Source of the DNA: Salipaludibacillus neizhouensis
GTDB lineage: Bacteria > Bacillota > Bacilli > Bacillales > Salisediminibacteriaceae
Direction: 5' to 3'
Assembly: GCF_002886185.1 (NCBI RefSeq)
Contig: NZ_KZ614146.1
Coordinates: forward strand, 439,234-503,233
Length of the DNA: 64,000 nt
Under the pieces are notes generated by a model. That model ran no database searches and had not been told where the DNA came from. It worked only from the letters and a program-made list of their open reading frames with translations. Made by a program: the position numbers and the translations under genes. Of the stretch, positions 26,752 to 35,483 are shown one piece after another (positions within the stretch are counted from its first letter, which is position 1; each line of letters starts with the position of its first letter).

Positions 26752-27457
26752 TTTATCGTTAGGTTATGGAAAAGGAAAGGGTATTACTAATATTGGATTT
26801 CAACTGGAACCTGGTGATAGACTTGCTGTGCTTGGTGCAAATGGAGCTGGAAAAACGACACTTCTTAAACTTTTAGGAACAGTATTAAAGCCTTCAAAGG
26901 GGAAAATCTTTTTACATGGCCAATCATTTAGTAGCAATTTGAAAATAACTAGGCAGCAAATAGGTTATGTCCCTCAGGATATTGCCTTGTTCTCAGAATT
27001 GACTGTGAAACAAGAGCTCGATTTTTGGAGAGGTATTGCCCCTAAGCGAATACATGCATCCAAAGTAGACGAGGTTGCCGGTATTATTGGTATTACGGAT
27101 CTTCTACATAGGAACATCAATGAATTATCCGGCGGTATGAAAAGGAAAATAAACCTAGCTGTAGCATTGCTTCATGGCCCTGATGTGTTAGTCATGGACG
27201 AACCAACAGCTGGGATTGATATTCAATCAAAACTGGAAATTATGAAATTTTTAAAAAGCTGGTCGGAGAAAGGAAAAATTATTATTCTTGCTAGTCACGA
27301 TATGGAAGAAATTCACTACCTTACAGACAAGGTATTAATTCTTAAACATGGAGAAAAGCAATTTTTTGGTTCAGTGGAGGAAATGAATCAATCATTTAAT
27401 GGAGCTTCCGAGGCGCTTTCTTTTTCCGAAAAAGTGGCGCAATTAGGAGGATGGTAA
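26735..27457 (+). CDS. ABC transporter ATP-binding protein
   Basis: The energising subunit of the exporter, 240 aa. It shows Walker A GANGAGKTT, a Q-loop in GYVPQDIALF, signature LSGGMKRK, Walker B VLVMDEPTAG and the switch histidine in ILASHDMEE. The start is GTG at 26735 with GGAGGG upstream, inside the end of the permease gene. Closest in style to drug or sodium exporter ATPases (CcmA group). It is the last intact gene of the operon. Confidence 0.92.
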   Translation: MLEVSDLSLGYGKGKGITNIGFQLEPGDRLAVLGANGAGKTTLLKLLGTVLKPSKGKIFLHGQSFSSNLKITRQQIGYVPQDIALFSELTVKQELDFWRGIAPKRIHASKVDEVAGIIGITDLLHRNINELSGGMKRKINLAVALLHGPDVLVMDEPTAGIDIQSKLEIMKFLKSWSEKGKIIILASHDMEEIHYLTDKVLILKHGEKQFFGSVEEMNQSFNGASEALSFSEKVAQLGGW

Positions 27458-27464
27458 TTAAGTT

Positions 27465-27557
27465 ATGCTGTTATTTCAAGAACATCAAAGTTTTCGAAAA
27501 CAGCCTAAAGTTAAGACCATGCAGTGGGACTATCTAGTTGATTTCAAGAGATATTAG
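27465..27557 (+). CDS. Possible 30-aa protein
   Basis: A short frame, MLLFQEHQSFRKQPKVKTMQ followed by WDYLVDFKRY, just after the ABC ATPase. GGAGGATGG lies upstream but about 12 bases from the ATG, which is long. It may be a real small protein or the head of a lost gene. Low certainty. Confidence 0.25.
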   Translation: MLLFQEHQSFRKQPKVKTMQWDYLVDFKRY

Positions 27558-27666
27558 GAATAGTATGTAAAGAAGAAAAATCATTTCATTGTATAAGTGA
27601 TGAAAAATCCAATTAATATTCGAGAATGGTTTGACAGAACGAAAATATTACTCTAAAATGAAATTA

Positions 27667-27684
27667 TGAATGAATAGTCATTCA
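27667..27684 (+). promoter_or_regulatory. FadR operator upstream of fadR
   Basis: TGAATGAATAGTCATTCA matches the full Bacillus FadR consensus (TGAATGAMTANTCATTCA). It lies 32 bases before the fadR start, so it implies autorepression of the fadR-fadB-etfBA operon, relieved by long-chain acyl-CoA. Confidence 0.88.
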
Positions 27685-27715
27685 GTATAAAAAGGGTTGT
27701 TGAGGACGTGAGCGC

Positions 27716-28300
27716 ATGGCGAAAAAGCGAGGGCAAAAGTACGACAAAATAATTGATGCAGCTGTAAAAGTTATTGCAGAAAATGGCTATCATCATTCTC
27801 AGGTTTCTAAAATAGCAAAAGAAGCCGGAGTTGCAGACGGAACCATTTACTTATATTTTAAAAACAAAGAAGATATTCTCATTTCTTTATTTGAAGAAAA
27901 AATGGGTCGATTTGTTGAAAAGATACAAGAACGCCTTCAAGAAGAATCATCCGTGGAAAGAAAGCTTTATATATTAATTGAAATGCACTTTATGCAATTA
28001 GAGAAAGATCACGAATTGGCCATTGTTACTCAACTTGAGCTTCGTCAGTCCAATATCGAAATACGCCAAAGAATTAATGAAGTACTCAAAGGCTATTTAG
28101 AATTAATTGATACAGTATTACAAGAAGGTGTGGAAGATGGGACCTTTGAAAAGGAACTTAACCTGCGTATAGCTAGACAATTAATTTTTGGCGCCATTGA
28201 TGAAATTGTTACAAATTGGGTCATGAAAGATCATCGGTACAAACTTGTCCCTTTAGTTGAGACGATTCATCCATTGTTACTGAGAGGTTTAGCAAAATAG
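27716..28300 (+). CDS. fadR: TetR-family fatty acid degradation regulator FadR
   Basis: Represses beta-oxidation genes and is released by long-chain acyl-CoA. The 194-aa protein has the TetR helix-turn-helix at about residues 9-50 (KIIDAAVKVIAENGYHHSQV then GVADGTIYLYFKNKEDIL) and a helical ligand domain. It is the ysiA homologue: same length, same position before fadB and etfBA, and its own operator upstream. The ATG is preceded by GAGGACG. A hairpin (ATTGTCTAC / GTAGACAAT, 28329-28362) follows before fadB. Confidence 0.93.
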   Translation: MAKKRGQKYDKIIDAAVKVIAENGYHHSQVSKIAKEAGVADGTIYLYFKNKEDILISLFEEKMGRFVEKIQERLQEESSVERKLYILIEMHFMQLEKDHELAIVTQLELRQSNIEIRQRINEVLKGYLELIDTVLQEGVEDGTFEKELNLRIARQLIFGAIDEIVTNWVMKDHRYKLVPLVETIHPLLLRGLAK

Positions 28301-28394
28301 TTGTGCAGGCCACAGTACGTATTAGTCTCTATTGTCTACCGTTGCTTATTTCATGTAGACAATAGCCAAGTTAAAAAAGAAAGTGGTGATTTGG

Positions 28395-29177
28395 TTGCCA
28401 GAATTCTCATTAATTCGAGTGACTAAGGAAGCTAGAGTGGGCATACTTACATTGGCTAACCCCCCTGCGAATACTCTTTCCCAGAAAATGATTCAAGAGA
28501 TAGACATGGCCTTTGATCACTTCTCTCAAGATTCAGAGGTAAAGGTCATTCTTCTTCACGGAGAAGGACGGTTCTTTGCAGCAGGAGCAGATATCAAGGA
28601 GTTTACTCGGGTGAAACATGGAGCGGATTTTCAAGATTTGGCTAGAGAAGGGCAGCGTGTATTTAGAAGAATTGAAACCTTTCATAAACCTGTACTTGCA
28701 GCAGTCCATGGAGCTGCATTAGGTGGCGGTCTTGAACTGGCGATGGCTTGCCATATGAGAATAGTCGCTGAAAGTGCAAAATTAGGATTACCGGAATTAC
28801 AATTAGGACTGATACCAGGGTTTGCTGGAACACAGCGTCTTCCAAACCTAGTCGGTAAGTCAAAGGCTATGGAGATGATTCTAACGTCAGACCCTGTAAC
28901 AGGAGTAGAAGCAGTAAAATTGGGATTGGCTAATCAAACTTATGCCGAAGATCGTTTGCTGGAAGAAGCAAGAAAGCTGGCATCTAAAATAAGTGACAAA
29001 GGGATACAAACGATTTCAAATGTATTGGAATTACTTAAGGTTTCTGAAACAGAGCCCTTCGAACAGGCGCAGGAAAAAGAAGCGCTACGTTTTGGAGAAG
29101 TATTTGAGACGTATGATGCTTCAGAAGGAATCAAAGCTTTTATTGAAAAAAGAAAACCTAGTTTTGAAGATAGCTAA
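28395..29177 (+). CDS. fadB: Enoyl-CoA hydratase FadB
   Basis: Hydrates trans-2-enoyl-CoA in beta-oxidation. It is a crotonase-fold protein of 260 aa with the oxyanion-hole motifs FAAGADIKEFT and HGAALGGGLELAMACH, and the catalytic-glutamate region LGLPELQLGLIPGFAGTQRLP. The start is ambiguous: TTG at 28395 is spaced well from GTGGTGA and gives the family length, while GTG at 28383 is also in frame. It follows fadR and precedes etfB in the B. subtilis order. Confidence 0.92.
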   Translation: MPEFSLIRVTKEARVGILTLANPPANTLSQKMIQEIDMAFDHFSQDSEVKVILLHGEGRFFAAGADIKEFTRVKHGADFQDLAREGQRVFRRIETFHKPVLAAVHGAALGGGLELAMACHMRIVAESAKLGLPELQLGLIPGFAGTQRLPNLVGKSKAMEMILTSDPVTGVEAVKLGLANQTYAEDRLLEEARKLASKISDKGIQTISNVLELLKVSETEPFEQAQEKEALRFGEVFETYDASEGIKAFIEKRKPSFEDS

Positions 29178-29195
29178 TTTTCATTGATTCGTATT

Positions 29196-29211
29196 TTGTA
29201 AGCGGTTAAAT
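29196..29211 (+). promoter_or_regulatory. Possible cre site upstream of etfB
   Basis: TTGTAAGCGGTTAAAT fits the CcpA consensus at 15 of 16 positions. It lies about 40 bases before etfB, inside the fadB-etfB gap, where it could act as an intraoperonic roadblock. Confidence 0.5.
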
Positions 29212-29248
29212 GATAATAGATTTTAATTAAATTTTGGGAGGGACTTAC

Positions 29249-30019
29249 ATGAATATATATGTAATTATGAAGCGAACGTTTGACACGGAGGAGAAAATCC
29301 AGATCGAAAATGGGATAGTAAACGAAGATGGTGCGGAATTCATTATTAATCCTTATGATGAATATGCGATTGAAGAAGCGATTAAATTAAAAGAAAAACA
29401 TGGTGGTGAAGTGACGTTAGTTACAGTAGGAGACGAAGACGCTGAAAAGCAAATACGTACCGGATTGGCTATGGGTGCTGATAAAGCAGTACTTATTGAA
29501 GACGAAGATGTGGAAAATGGTGATCAATATTCTACGCAAGAGCTTTTAGCGGCTTATTTTAAAGATAAAGAGGTTGATATTATTCTAGGAGGTAATATCG
29601 CAGTTGATGGAGGTTCCGGTCAAGTTGGGCCTAGATTAGCAGAAAAATTAGGGTTTAACCATGTAACGTCCATCGTCAAATTAGAGATTGAGGGGTCAAC
29701 AGCTTTTATTGAGCGCGATGTAGAAGGAGACCAGGAGATCATTGAAGTTCAGCTTCCTCTCCTTGTGACTGCTCAGCAAGGGTTGAATGAACCGAGATAT
29801 CCTTCGCTTCCTGGGATCATGAAGGCAAAGAAGAAGCCTTTAGAAACATTGGACTTGGATGATTTAGATTTAGAGGAAGAGGATGTGGAGGGGAAGACGA
29901 AAACGGTTGATCGTTATCTGCCTCCTGAAAAAGCAGCTGGAAGAATATTAGAGGGTGAATTAGACTCTCAAGTTTCCGAGTTAGTTTCTTTACTAAAAAA
30001 TGAAGCAAAAGTGATATAA
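29249..30019 (+). CDS. etfB: Electron transfer flavoprotein beta subunit
   Basis: With EtfA it carries electrons from acyl-CoA dehydrogenases to the quinone pool. The 256-aa protein has the ETF beta fold: MNIYVIMKRTFDTEEKI, the DEYAIEEAIKLKEKHGGEVT helix, VTVGDEDAEKQIRTGLAMGADKA and the AMP/FAD-contacting QVGPRLAEKLG. GGGAGGG lies seven bases before the ATG at 29249; an upstream in-frame start at 29234 lacks a site. The C-terminal region is unusually acidic (DLDDLDLEEEDVEG). Eighteen bases separate it from etfA. Confidence 0.94.
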   Translation: MNIYVIMKRTFDTEEKIQIENGIVNEDGAEFIINPYDEYAIEEAIKLKEKHGGEVTLVTVGDEDAEKQIRTGLAMGADKAVLIEDEDVENGDQYSTQELLAAYFKDKEVDIILGGNIAVDGGSGQVGPRLAEKLGFNHVTSIVKLEIEGSTAFIERDVEGDQEIIEVQLPLLVTAQQGLNEPRYPSLPGIMKAKKKPLETLDLDDLDLEEEDVEGKTKTVDRYLPPEKAAGRILEGELDSQVSELVSLLKNEAKVI

Positions 30020-30037
30020 CAGAAGGAGATGATGACA

Positions 30038-31009
30038 ATGTCAAAAAAAATACTTGTTGTAGGCGAAATTCGGGATGGAGAATTTAGACATGTGTCTTTT
30101 GAAGGTATTGGTGCTGCAAAGCAACTGTCAGGTGACGGAGAAACTGTAGGGGTTTTACTAGGTAAAAGTGTTAGCGCTTTAGCCAATAAAATGATTCATT
30201 TTGGTGCTGATCGAGTGATTACTGTGGAACATGATAACTTATCACAGTATACACCTGAAGGATTTACACAAGCACTTCAAGCGGTAGTTGAACAAGAAAA
30301 TCCGGATGGTATTCTCCTAGGGCATACATCGATGGGGAAAGATCTTGCACCAAAATTGGCAAGCAGAATTGGATCAGGTCTTGTCTCTGATGTTGTATCA
30401 ATGGAAGTATCGGGAGACGACGTTGTTTTTATCAGACCTATATATTCTGGAAAAGCGTTTGAAAAAATTACTGTAGAAGAAGGTTTAACATTTGCGACGA
30501 TTCGTCCAAATAACATTCCAGCGTTGGAAAAAGATGAATCGCGTACAGGTGATGTGGCAAGTTTGGAAGTTGACGTGAAAGATTTACAAACAATTATCAA
30601 AGAGGTAGTCAAAAATACATCCTCAGGTATTGATCTATCTGAAGCATCGGTCATTGTATCAGGTGGAAGAGGAATGAAAGGGGAAGAAAACTTTAAAATA
30701 TTAGATGAGCTTGCTGAAGTATTAAATGGTGCGGTAGGTGCATCACGTGGCGCGTGTGATGCAGAGTATTGCGATTACGCACTTCAAATTGGTCAAACAG
30801 GTAAAGTTGTAACTCCAGACCTTTATATTGCAGTTGGTCTCAGTGGAGCGATTCAGCATGTTGCAGGAATGTCTAACTCCAAAATTATTGTCGCTATCAA
30901 CAAAGACCCAGAGGCGGAAATTTTTCAAATAGCTGATTATGGAATTGTTGGTGACCTGTTTGACATCGTACCAAAACTAACAGCGGAATTTAAAAAGGTA
31001 TTAGCTTAA
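30038..31009 (+). CDS. etfA: Electron transfer flavoprotein alpha subunit
   Basis: The FAD-binding partner of EtfB, 323 aa. The N-terminal domain begins KKILVVGEIRDGEFRHVSFE. The C-terminal FAD domain has the family signature near residue 265-295 (YIAVGLSGAIQHVAGMSNSK) and AINKDPEAEIFQIADYGIVGDLFD. The third of three clustered ATGs (30038) is best spaced from AAGGAG. It completes the fadR-fadB-etfB-etfA operon. No acyl-CoA dehydrogenase gene lies in the window. Confidence 0.94.
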   Translation: MSKKILVVGEIRDGEFRHVSFEGIGAAKQLSGDGETVGVLLGKSVSALANKMIHFGADRVITVEHDNLSQYTPEGFTQALQAVVEQENPDGILLGHTSMGKDLAPKLASRIGSGLVSDVVSMEVSGDDVVFIRPIYSGKAFEKITVEEGLTFATIRPNNIPALEKDESRTGDVASLEVDVKDLQTIIKEVVKNTSSGIDLSEASVIVSGGRGMKGEENFKILDELAEVLNGAVGASRGACDAEYCDYALQIGQTGKVVTPDLYIAVGLSGAIQHVAGMSNSKIIVAINKDPEAEIFQIADYGIVGDLFDIVPKLTAEFKKVLA

Positions 31010-31022
31010 TACGATTGACATA

Positions 31023-31066
31023 AGAGGGTGTTCTGAAGGCGAAAAGGCTTTGGGACATCTTTTTTT
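31023..31066 (+). terminator. Terminator after etfA
   Basis: GGGTGTTCTGAAGGC pairs with GGCTTTGGGACATC using several G-T pairs, followed by a run of seven T residues. Confidence 0.7.
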
Positions 31067-31078
31067 AGAGGGTGTTCT

Positions 31079-31166
31079 ATGCTTTCGAACAGAGCGGGAG
31101 CAATCCGCTCTCGGCAGTTGAAGCTCACGCTGTATTTTATAAAAAACGCTGTGCCGTTTTTCTTAT
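31079..31166 (+). repeat. Chimeric repeat: dispersed-repeat fragment plus 3' half of the 160-bp repeat (copy 3)
   Basis: The left part (GCTTTCGAACAGAGCGG) resembles the start of the Bacillaceae repeat at 62.5 kb. From about 31113 it becomes GTTGAAGCTCACGCTGTATTTTATAAAAAACG with GTGCCGTTTTTCTTAT, the 3' arm and terminal end of the 160-bp family. The central hairpin is missing. Confidence 0.6.
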
Positions 31167-31341
31167 AAGCATTTATTTTGCGATGAGGCTTAAGTTTAGT
31201 TATGATAGGGATAATGAAAGTTTAAATGGTTAGTCTATAGGGGAACAGAAGCTGTATAGTGTTTTCTATGGAGTTAAAAACATCTTATAGATTAATTAAA
31301 ATTTCAATTAAAGAATGAAAGAATCCAAGGAGGAATATACA

Positions 31342-31656
31342 ATGGCAATTGTAAATGTTACTGACCAAAACTTTTCAACTGAAACAGAACAAGGCTTAGT
31401 TCTTGCAGATTTCTGGGCACCTTGGTGCGGACCATGTAAAATGATCGCTCCAGTGCTTGAGGAACTAGATGGTGAAATGGGCGACAAAGTAAAAATCGTT
31501 AAATTAGATGTTGACGAGAATCAGGAAACAGCTAGTAAACACGGTGTCATGAGTATCCCTACTTTACTCGTATTCAAAAATGGTGAAGTTGTTGATCAAA
31601 TCGTTGGTTTCCAACCTAAAGAAGCGTTAGCTGATACACTAAACAAACATGTATAA
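31342..31656 (+). CDS. trxA: Thioredoxin
   Basis: General disulfide reductase of the cytoplasm, 104 aa, the B. subtilis TrxA length. The active site [14 protein letters not shown] and the cis-proline region [13 protein letters not shown] are intact. GGAGG precedes the ATG at 31342; an upstream ATG at 31315 is part of the leader. A monocistronic unit with its own terminator, between etfA and uvrC as in B. subtilis. Confidence 0.97.
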   Translation: MAIVNVTDQNFSTETEQGLVLADFWAPWCGPCKMIAPVLEELDGEMGDKVKIVKLDVDENQETASKHGVMSIPTLLVFKNGEVVDQIVGFQPKEALADTLNKHV

Positions 31657-31673
31657 TTAACAAATATTGAAGA

Positions 31674-31706
31674 AACTGGTCATCACTTATGATGATCAGT
31701 TTTTTC
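31674..31706 (+). terminator. Terminator after trxA
   Basis: AACTGGTCATCA / TGATGATCAGTT stem with a short loop and six T residues. Confidence 0.85.
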
Positions 31707-31867
31707 TGTGTTTATCAGTAGCAAGTTTGGAAAAACTCGTGCTATAGTTAGATATTATAACCTCAATCACATGGGGTTCACATTCTTCGAGATTATTCAA
31801 AAACGTGAGTGGACAGCAGACTTTTTTGAATAAGCTTGAACGGTCATATGTTAAAGGGGTTTATACG

Positions 31868-33649
31868 ATGGAAGAACTTAAAGAAAAAATTCAATTAGTA
31901 CCATCCCAACCAGGATGTTATTTAATGAAAAATAAACATGACACGATTATCTACGTAGGAAAAGCAAAAATTCTGAGAAACCGTGTGAGATCATATTTTA
32001 GAGGGACTCATGACAAAAAAACGCAACGGCTTGTTAGCGAAATTACGGATTTTGAATATATCGTTACTTCTTCTGACCTAGAGGCTCTTATTTTAGAGCA
32101 AAATCTGATTAAAAAGTATGAACCACGATATAATGTTTTGCTAAAAGATGATAAGACATATCCGTTTTTAAAAATCACAAAAGAAGAACATCCAAGACTA
32201 ATTACAACGCGTAAAGTCAAAAAAGACGGAGCAAAATATTTTGGTCCATATCCAAACGCGCAGGCGGCCAATGAAACAAAAAAACTATTAGATAGATTGT
32301 ATCCGTTAAGAAAATGCCGCACGTTACCTGATCGAGTCTGTCTTTATTATCACATTGGCCAGTGTCTTGCACCTTGTGAGTTTCCGGTTACGCAAGAAAA
32401 AAACAAGGAACTTGTTTCAGAAATTACGAAGTTTTTAAATGGTGGACATGAAGATGTCAAAAAAAATATCACCAATAAAATGCTGCTTGCTTCGGAAGAA
32501 ATGAATTATGAGCGTGCGAAGGAGCTTCGTGATCAAGTGAAGCATATAGAAGCTGTTATGGAAAAACAAAAGATGACTATCACCGATCAATTGAATCGTG
32601 ATGTTTTTGGCTATTATGTGGATAAAGGATGGATGTGTGTTCAAGTATTTTTTGTTCGCCAAGGGAAACTAATTGAAAGGGATGTATCGTTGTTTCCAAC
32701 CTATCAAGAGCCGGAAGAAGACTTTTATACGTTTCTTGGTCAATTTTATTTAGAAGATCAGCATAAAAAACCATCAGAGATATTTATTCCCGATGGAGCT
32801 GATCCTGAAATCGTATCGCCATTTTTAAATGTCAGAACGATTCAACCTAAAAGAGGACAGAAAAAAGAACTCGTTCATCTAGCGATTAAAAATGCCAAGC
32901 TAGCTTTGCAACAAAAATTTGATTTAATTGAAAGAGATGAAAAAAAGACTGTTTTAGCAATTGAAAGACTCGGACAAGCCATGAATATAGATACACCATA
33001 CCGAATAGAAGCATTTGATAATTCTAATATACAAGGTGCCGATCCTGTTTCAGCGATGGTATCGTTCATCGATGGTAAGCCTGATAAAAATAATTACCGT
33101 AAATACAAGGTAAAAACAGTCCAAGGTCCGGACGATTATGAATCGATGCGGGAAGTGGTTCGACGTCGTTATTTGCGCCTGTTAAAAGAAGAGTTACCTT
33201 TGCCTGATCTTATTGTTATTGATGGAGGAAAAGGCCTAATATCGGCAGCTCTAGGAATTTTGGAAGATGAGCTGAATGTATCGATTCCAGTCTGTGGACT
33301 AGTGAAAGATGATAAACATAAGACTTCCCAACTAATGATTGGAGATCCCCCTGAGGTCATTTCTCTTTCTAGGACGAGTCAGGAATTTTATTTACTGCAG
33401 CGAATTCAAGATGAAGTTCACCGTTTTGCAATCAGCTTTCACAGAAATGTTCGGAAGAAATCTATGTTCACTTCGATACTTGATGAGGTCGAGGGAATTG
33501 GCGAAAAACGTAAAAGAATGCTCTTAAAAGAATTTGGATCTTTAAAACGCTTGAAAGAGGCGTCAGTGGAAGAAATACAGCGATTAGGAATACCTCAGTC
33601 GGTTGCTGAAACCTTAAAGAGAATGATGAGCGATGAGGGGAATAAATGA
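31868..33649 (+). CDS. uvrC: Excinuclease ABC subunit C
   Basis: Makes both incisions in nucleotide excision repair. It is 593 aa from the ATG at 31868, which has AAAGGGG upstream; a GTG 63 bases earlier is in frame but unsupported. Domains in order: GIY-YIG nuclease (residues about 12-95, [19 protein letters not shown]), Cys-rich segment ([13 protein letters not shown]), UVR motif (about 200-235), RNase H-like endonuclease ([24 protein letters not shown]) and tandem helix-hairpin-helix motifs ([20 protein letters not shown]). Complete and ordinary. Confidence 0.96.
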   Translation: MEELKEKIQLVPSQPGCYLMKNKHDTIIYVGKAKILRNRVRSYFRGTHDKKTQRLVSEITDFEYIVTSSDLEALILEQNLIKKYEPRYNVLLKDDKTYPFLKITKEEHPRLITTRKVKKDGAKYFGPYPNAQAANETKKLLDRLYPLRKCRTLPDRVCLYYHIGQCLAPCEFPVTQEKNKELVSEITKFLNGGHEDVKKNITNKMLLASEEMNYERAKELRDQVKHIEAVMEKQKMTITDQLNRDVFGYYVDKGWMCVQVFFVRQGKLIERDVSLFPTYQEPEEDFYTFLGQFYLEDQHKKPSEIFIPDGADPEIVSPFLNVRTIQPKRGQKKELVHLAIKNAKLALQQKFDLIERDEKKTVLAIERLGQAMNIDTPYRIEAFDNSNIQGADPVSAMVSFIDGKPDKNNYRKYKVKTVQGPDDYESMREVVRRRYLRLLKEELPLPDLIVIDGGKGLISAALGILEDELNVSIPVCGLVKDDKHKTSQLMIGDPPEVISLSRTSQEFYLLQRIQDEVHRFAISFHRNVRKKSMFTSILDEVEGIGEKRKRMLLKEFGSLKRLKEASVEEIQRLGIPQSVAETLKRMMSDEGNK

Positions 33650-33710
33650 AGCTAGATCCGTGTTGCTATGACTCGTTGCATTTGTTAACCTATTAAATGG
33701 GTTTGAAATA

Positions 33711-33990
33711 ACAGGTAGGGGTTGCGGTAACCATCAGTAAAACACTGCAAAACGGTGAGATTTCAGGATAGTGTTTGAAAGGGGAAGTCGCCGAAGAATA
33801 GGTCTTTCTCACAAAGTATTTTTTCGGAAAATGGTGCTTTAGAACAGAGAGGTTTTTGCTTTTACCAGCAACTAGTACTTTCAATATTTTAATACCGAAT
33901 TTTGAAATTTTACTCACAAGGTCAATTCTGGCTTTGCAGTGAATAATTGCAGAGTTGCCACATAGCTATGTATGTGGAGAACTATCTCAC
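33711..33990 (+). promoter_or_regulatory. Lysine riboswitch (L box) in the lysC leader
   Basis: The leader contains L-box core elements in order: GGTAGGGGTTGCGG (P1/P2 5' side), CATCAGTAA, a P3 hairpin (AACACT...AGTGTT), the hallmark GAAAGGGGAAGTCGCCGAAG (33776-33797), then TGCAGTGAATAATTGCA (P5-like, 33937-33953), GTTGCCA and the closing ACTATCTC (33981-33988), which can pair with GGTAG at the 5' end. About 125 bases separate the GCCGAAG core from CTGGC, much more than in B. subtilis lysC. No canonical terminator with a T run precedes lysC, so the expression platform is unclear; control may be translational. Confidence 0.75.
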
Positions 33991-34154
33991 GAAACGGCTT
34001 TTGCCAATAACTTAGAAGTCGTATTCGGCAAGGAGACAAGTCTCGTTGTCGAATTCTTTTATACGAGAGAATTCACTCGTGATCAGTGTGAAAAGATGAA
34101 ACGAATTTTTGAAGACAGAAATTTGTGTGAAAAAAAGTCGAGGAGGCGTTCATA

Positions 34155-35402
34155 TTGACAACGATTGTCCAGAAGTTCGGGGGAACTTCTGTAGGGGATG
34201 TAACTAAAATTAAGAATGTTGCACGGAGAATTAAGCGGGATATGGATGCGGGAAAGAAAGTTGTAACCGTCGTATCAGCTATGGGTAAATCCACTGACTC
34301 ATTAGTGAATTTGGCTAAAGACATAACAGATTCACCGGATCCCAGAGAGATGGATATGCTTTTAACAACAGGAGAACAAGTAACAATATCATTAGTAGTT
34401 ATGGCATTGAAAGAATTAGGTGTAGATGCAGTGTCTATGACAGGTTGGCAAGCAGGAATCAAAACAGAAGCTGTCCACCAAGATGCTCGTATTACAGAAA
34501 TAGACGCAGAAAAAGTGCAAAAGCATTTAAACAAAAACCGGGCAGTTCTTGTAGCTGGATTCCAAGGTGTCGGTCCAAGTGGAGAAATTACAACATTAGG
34601 GCGTGGAGGATCCGATACATCCGCAGTGGCATTAGCTGCAGCACTTGGAGCAGAAACATGCTCGATTTATACGGACGTAACAGGTGTTTTCACAGCTGAT
34701 CCAAGGTATGTGACGAAAGCACGTCAGCTGGACAGCGTGTCGTATGATGAAATGCTTGAATTAGCTAATTTAGGTGCAGGTGTACTTCATCCGAGAGCGG
34801 TGGAGTTTGCTAAAAATTATCACGTTCCTCTTATTGTGCGTTCAAGTACAGAGGACGTAGAGGGAACGATGGTTGAGGAGGAAGCAACAGTGGAACAAAA
34901 TCTAATTGTACGAGGTTTAGCCTTTGAATCGGAAATAACGAAAATTACCATTGAAAGATTACCAAATCAGTTCGAAACAATGCCTACACTTTTCTCCATG
35001 CTTGCTGAAGCGGGAATCAGCGTTGACATCATTATTCAGCAAATGACTTCTGACAATGGGATAAACGTTTCATTCACATTGGATACACAGGATCTTGGAA
35101 AAGCTTTGGATTTGTTACACAATAAAAAAGCGGAATTATGTTACAGTTCTATTAATCATGAAAGCACACTTGCTAAGGTTTCAATCGTTGGATCTGGAAT
35201 GGTTTCGAATCCAGGTGTAGCTTCTGATATGTTTAAAGTATTAGCAGAGCATGAAGTGGCTATTAAAATGGTTACAACATCTGAAATAAAAGTTTCCGTT
35301 GTAGTTCCAGAAGTCGATATGATAACTGCAGTAGAAGGATTACATGCACACTTTGGTTTAGATGCGAAAGAAAAAGCAAAGATTGAAGCAATTAAGGCAT
35401 AA
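34155..35402 (+). CDS. lysC: Aspartokinase, lysine-sensitive type (alpha subunit)
   Basis: Phosphorylates aspartate, the first step to lysine, threonine, methionine and diaminopimelate. It is 415 aa, with QKFGGTSVGD at the N-terminus, the kinase segment TTLGRGGSDTSAVALAAALGA, YTDVTGVFTADPR, and two C-terminal ACT domains (ITIERLPNQFETMPTLFSML and KVSIVGSGMVSNPGVASDMF). The start is TTG at 34155 with GAGGAGG upstream. A lysine riboswitch precedes it. An internal start for a beta subunit lies within the gene. Confidence 0.95.
   Translation: MTTIVQKFGGTSVGDVTKIKNVARRIKRDMDAGKKVVTVVSAMGKSTDSLVNLAKDITDSPDPREMDMLLTTGEQVTISLVVMALKELGVDAVSMTGWQAGIKTEAVHQDARITEIDAEKVQKHLNKNRAVLVAGFQGVGPSGEITTLGRGGSDTSAVALAAALGAETCSIYTDVTGVFTADPRYVTKARQLDSVSYDEMLELANLGAGVLHPRAVEFAKNYHVPLIVRSSTEDVEGTMVEEEATVEQNLIVRGLAFESEITKITIERLPNQFETMPTLFSMLAEAGISVDIIIQQMTSDNGINVSFTLDTQDLGKALDLLHNKKAELCYSSINHESTLAKVSIVGSGMVSNPGVASDMFKVLAEHEVAIKMVTTSEIKVSVVVPEVDMITAVEGLHAHFGLDAKEKAKIEAIKA
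34890..35402 (+). CDS. lysC: Aspartokinase beta subunit from an internal start
   Basis: An in-frame GTG at 34890 is preceded by GAGGAGGAAG with a five-base gap, a stronger site than that of many full genes here. The product (VEQNLIVRGLAFESEIT onward, 170 aa) is the two-ACT-domain regulatory part. B. subtilis LysC is known to be an alpha2-beta2 enzyme whose beta chain starts at the equivalent MEQNLIVRG position, so the same in-frame overlap is expected here. Confidence 0.7.
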   Translation: MEQNLIVRGLAFESEITKITIERLPNQFETMPTLFSMLAEAGISVDIIIQQMTSDNGINVSFTLDTQDLGKALDLLHNKKAELCYSSINHESTLAKVSIVGSGMVSNPGVASDMFKVLAEHEVAIKMVTTSEIKVSVVVPEVDMITAVEGLHAHFGLDAKEKAKIEAIKA

Positions 35403-35435
35403 TTTACTAAAAAACAGTACTCATATATAAATGAA

Positions 35436-35479
35436 AAAAGGAGTTTCCTGAATGTATCATCAGGAAACTCCTTTTTTTT
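35436..35479 (+). terminator. Terminator after lysC
   Basis: A stem of 14 bp or more (AAGGAGTTTCCTGA and complement) with an eight-base loop and eight T residues. Confidence 0.92.
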
Positions 35480-35483
35480 GACA

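Noticed and set aside
33955-34158. A 67-codon open frame just upstream of lysC
   Set aside because: It begins inside the riboswitch core and lacks a ribosome binding site; the leader RNA explains the conservation.
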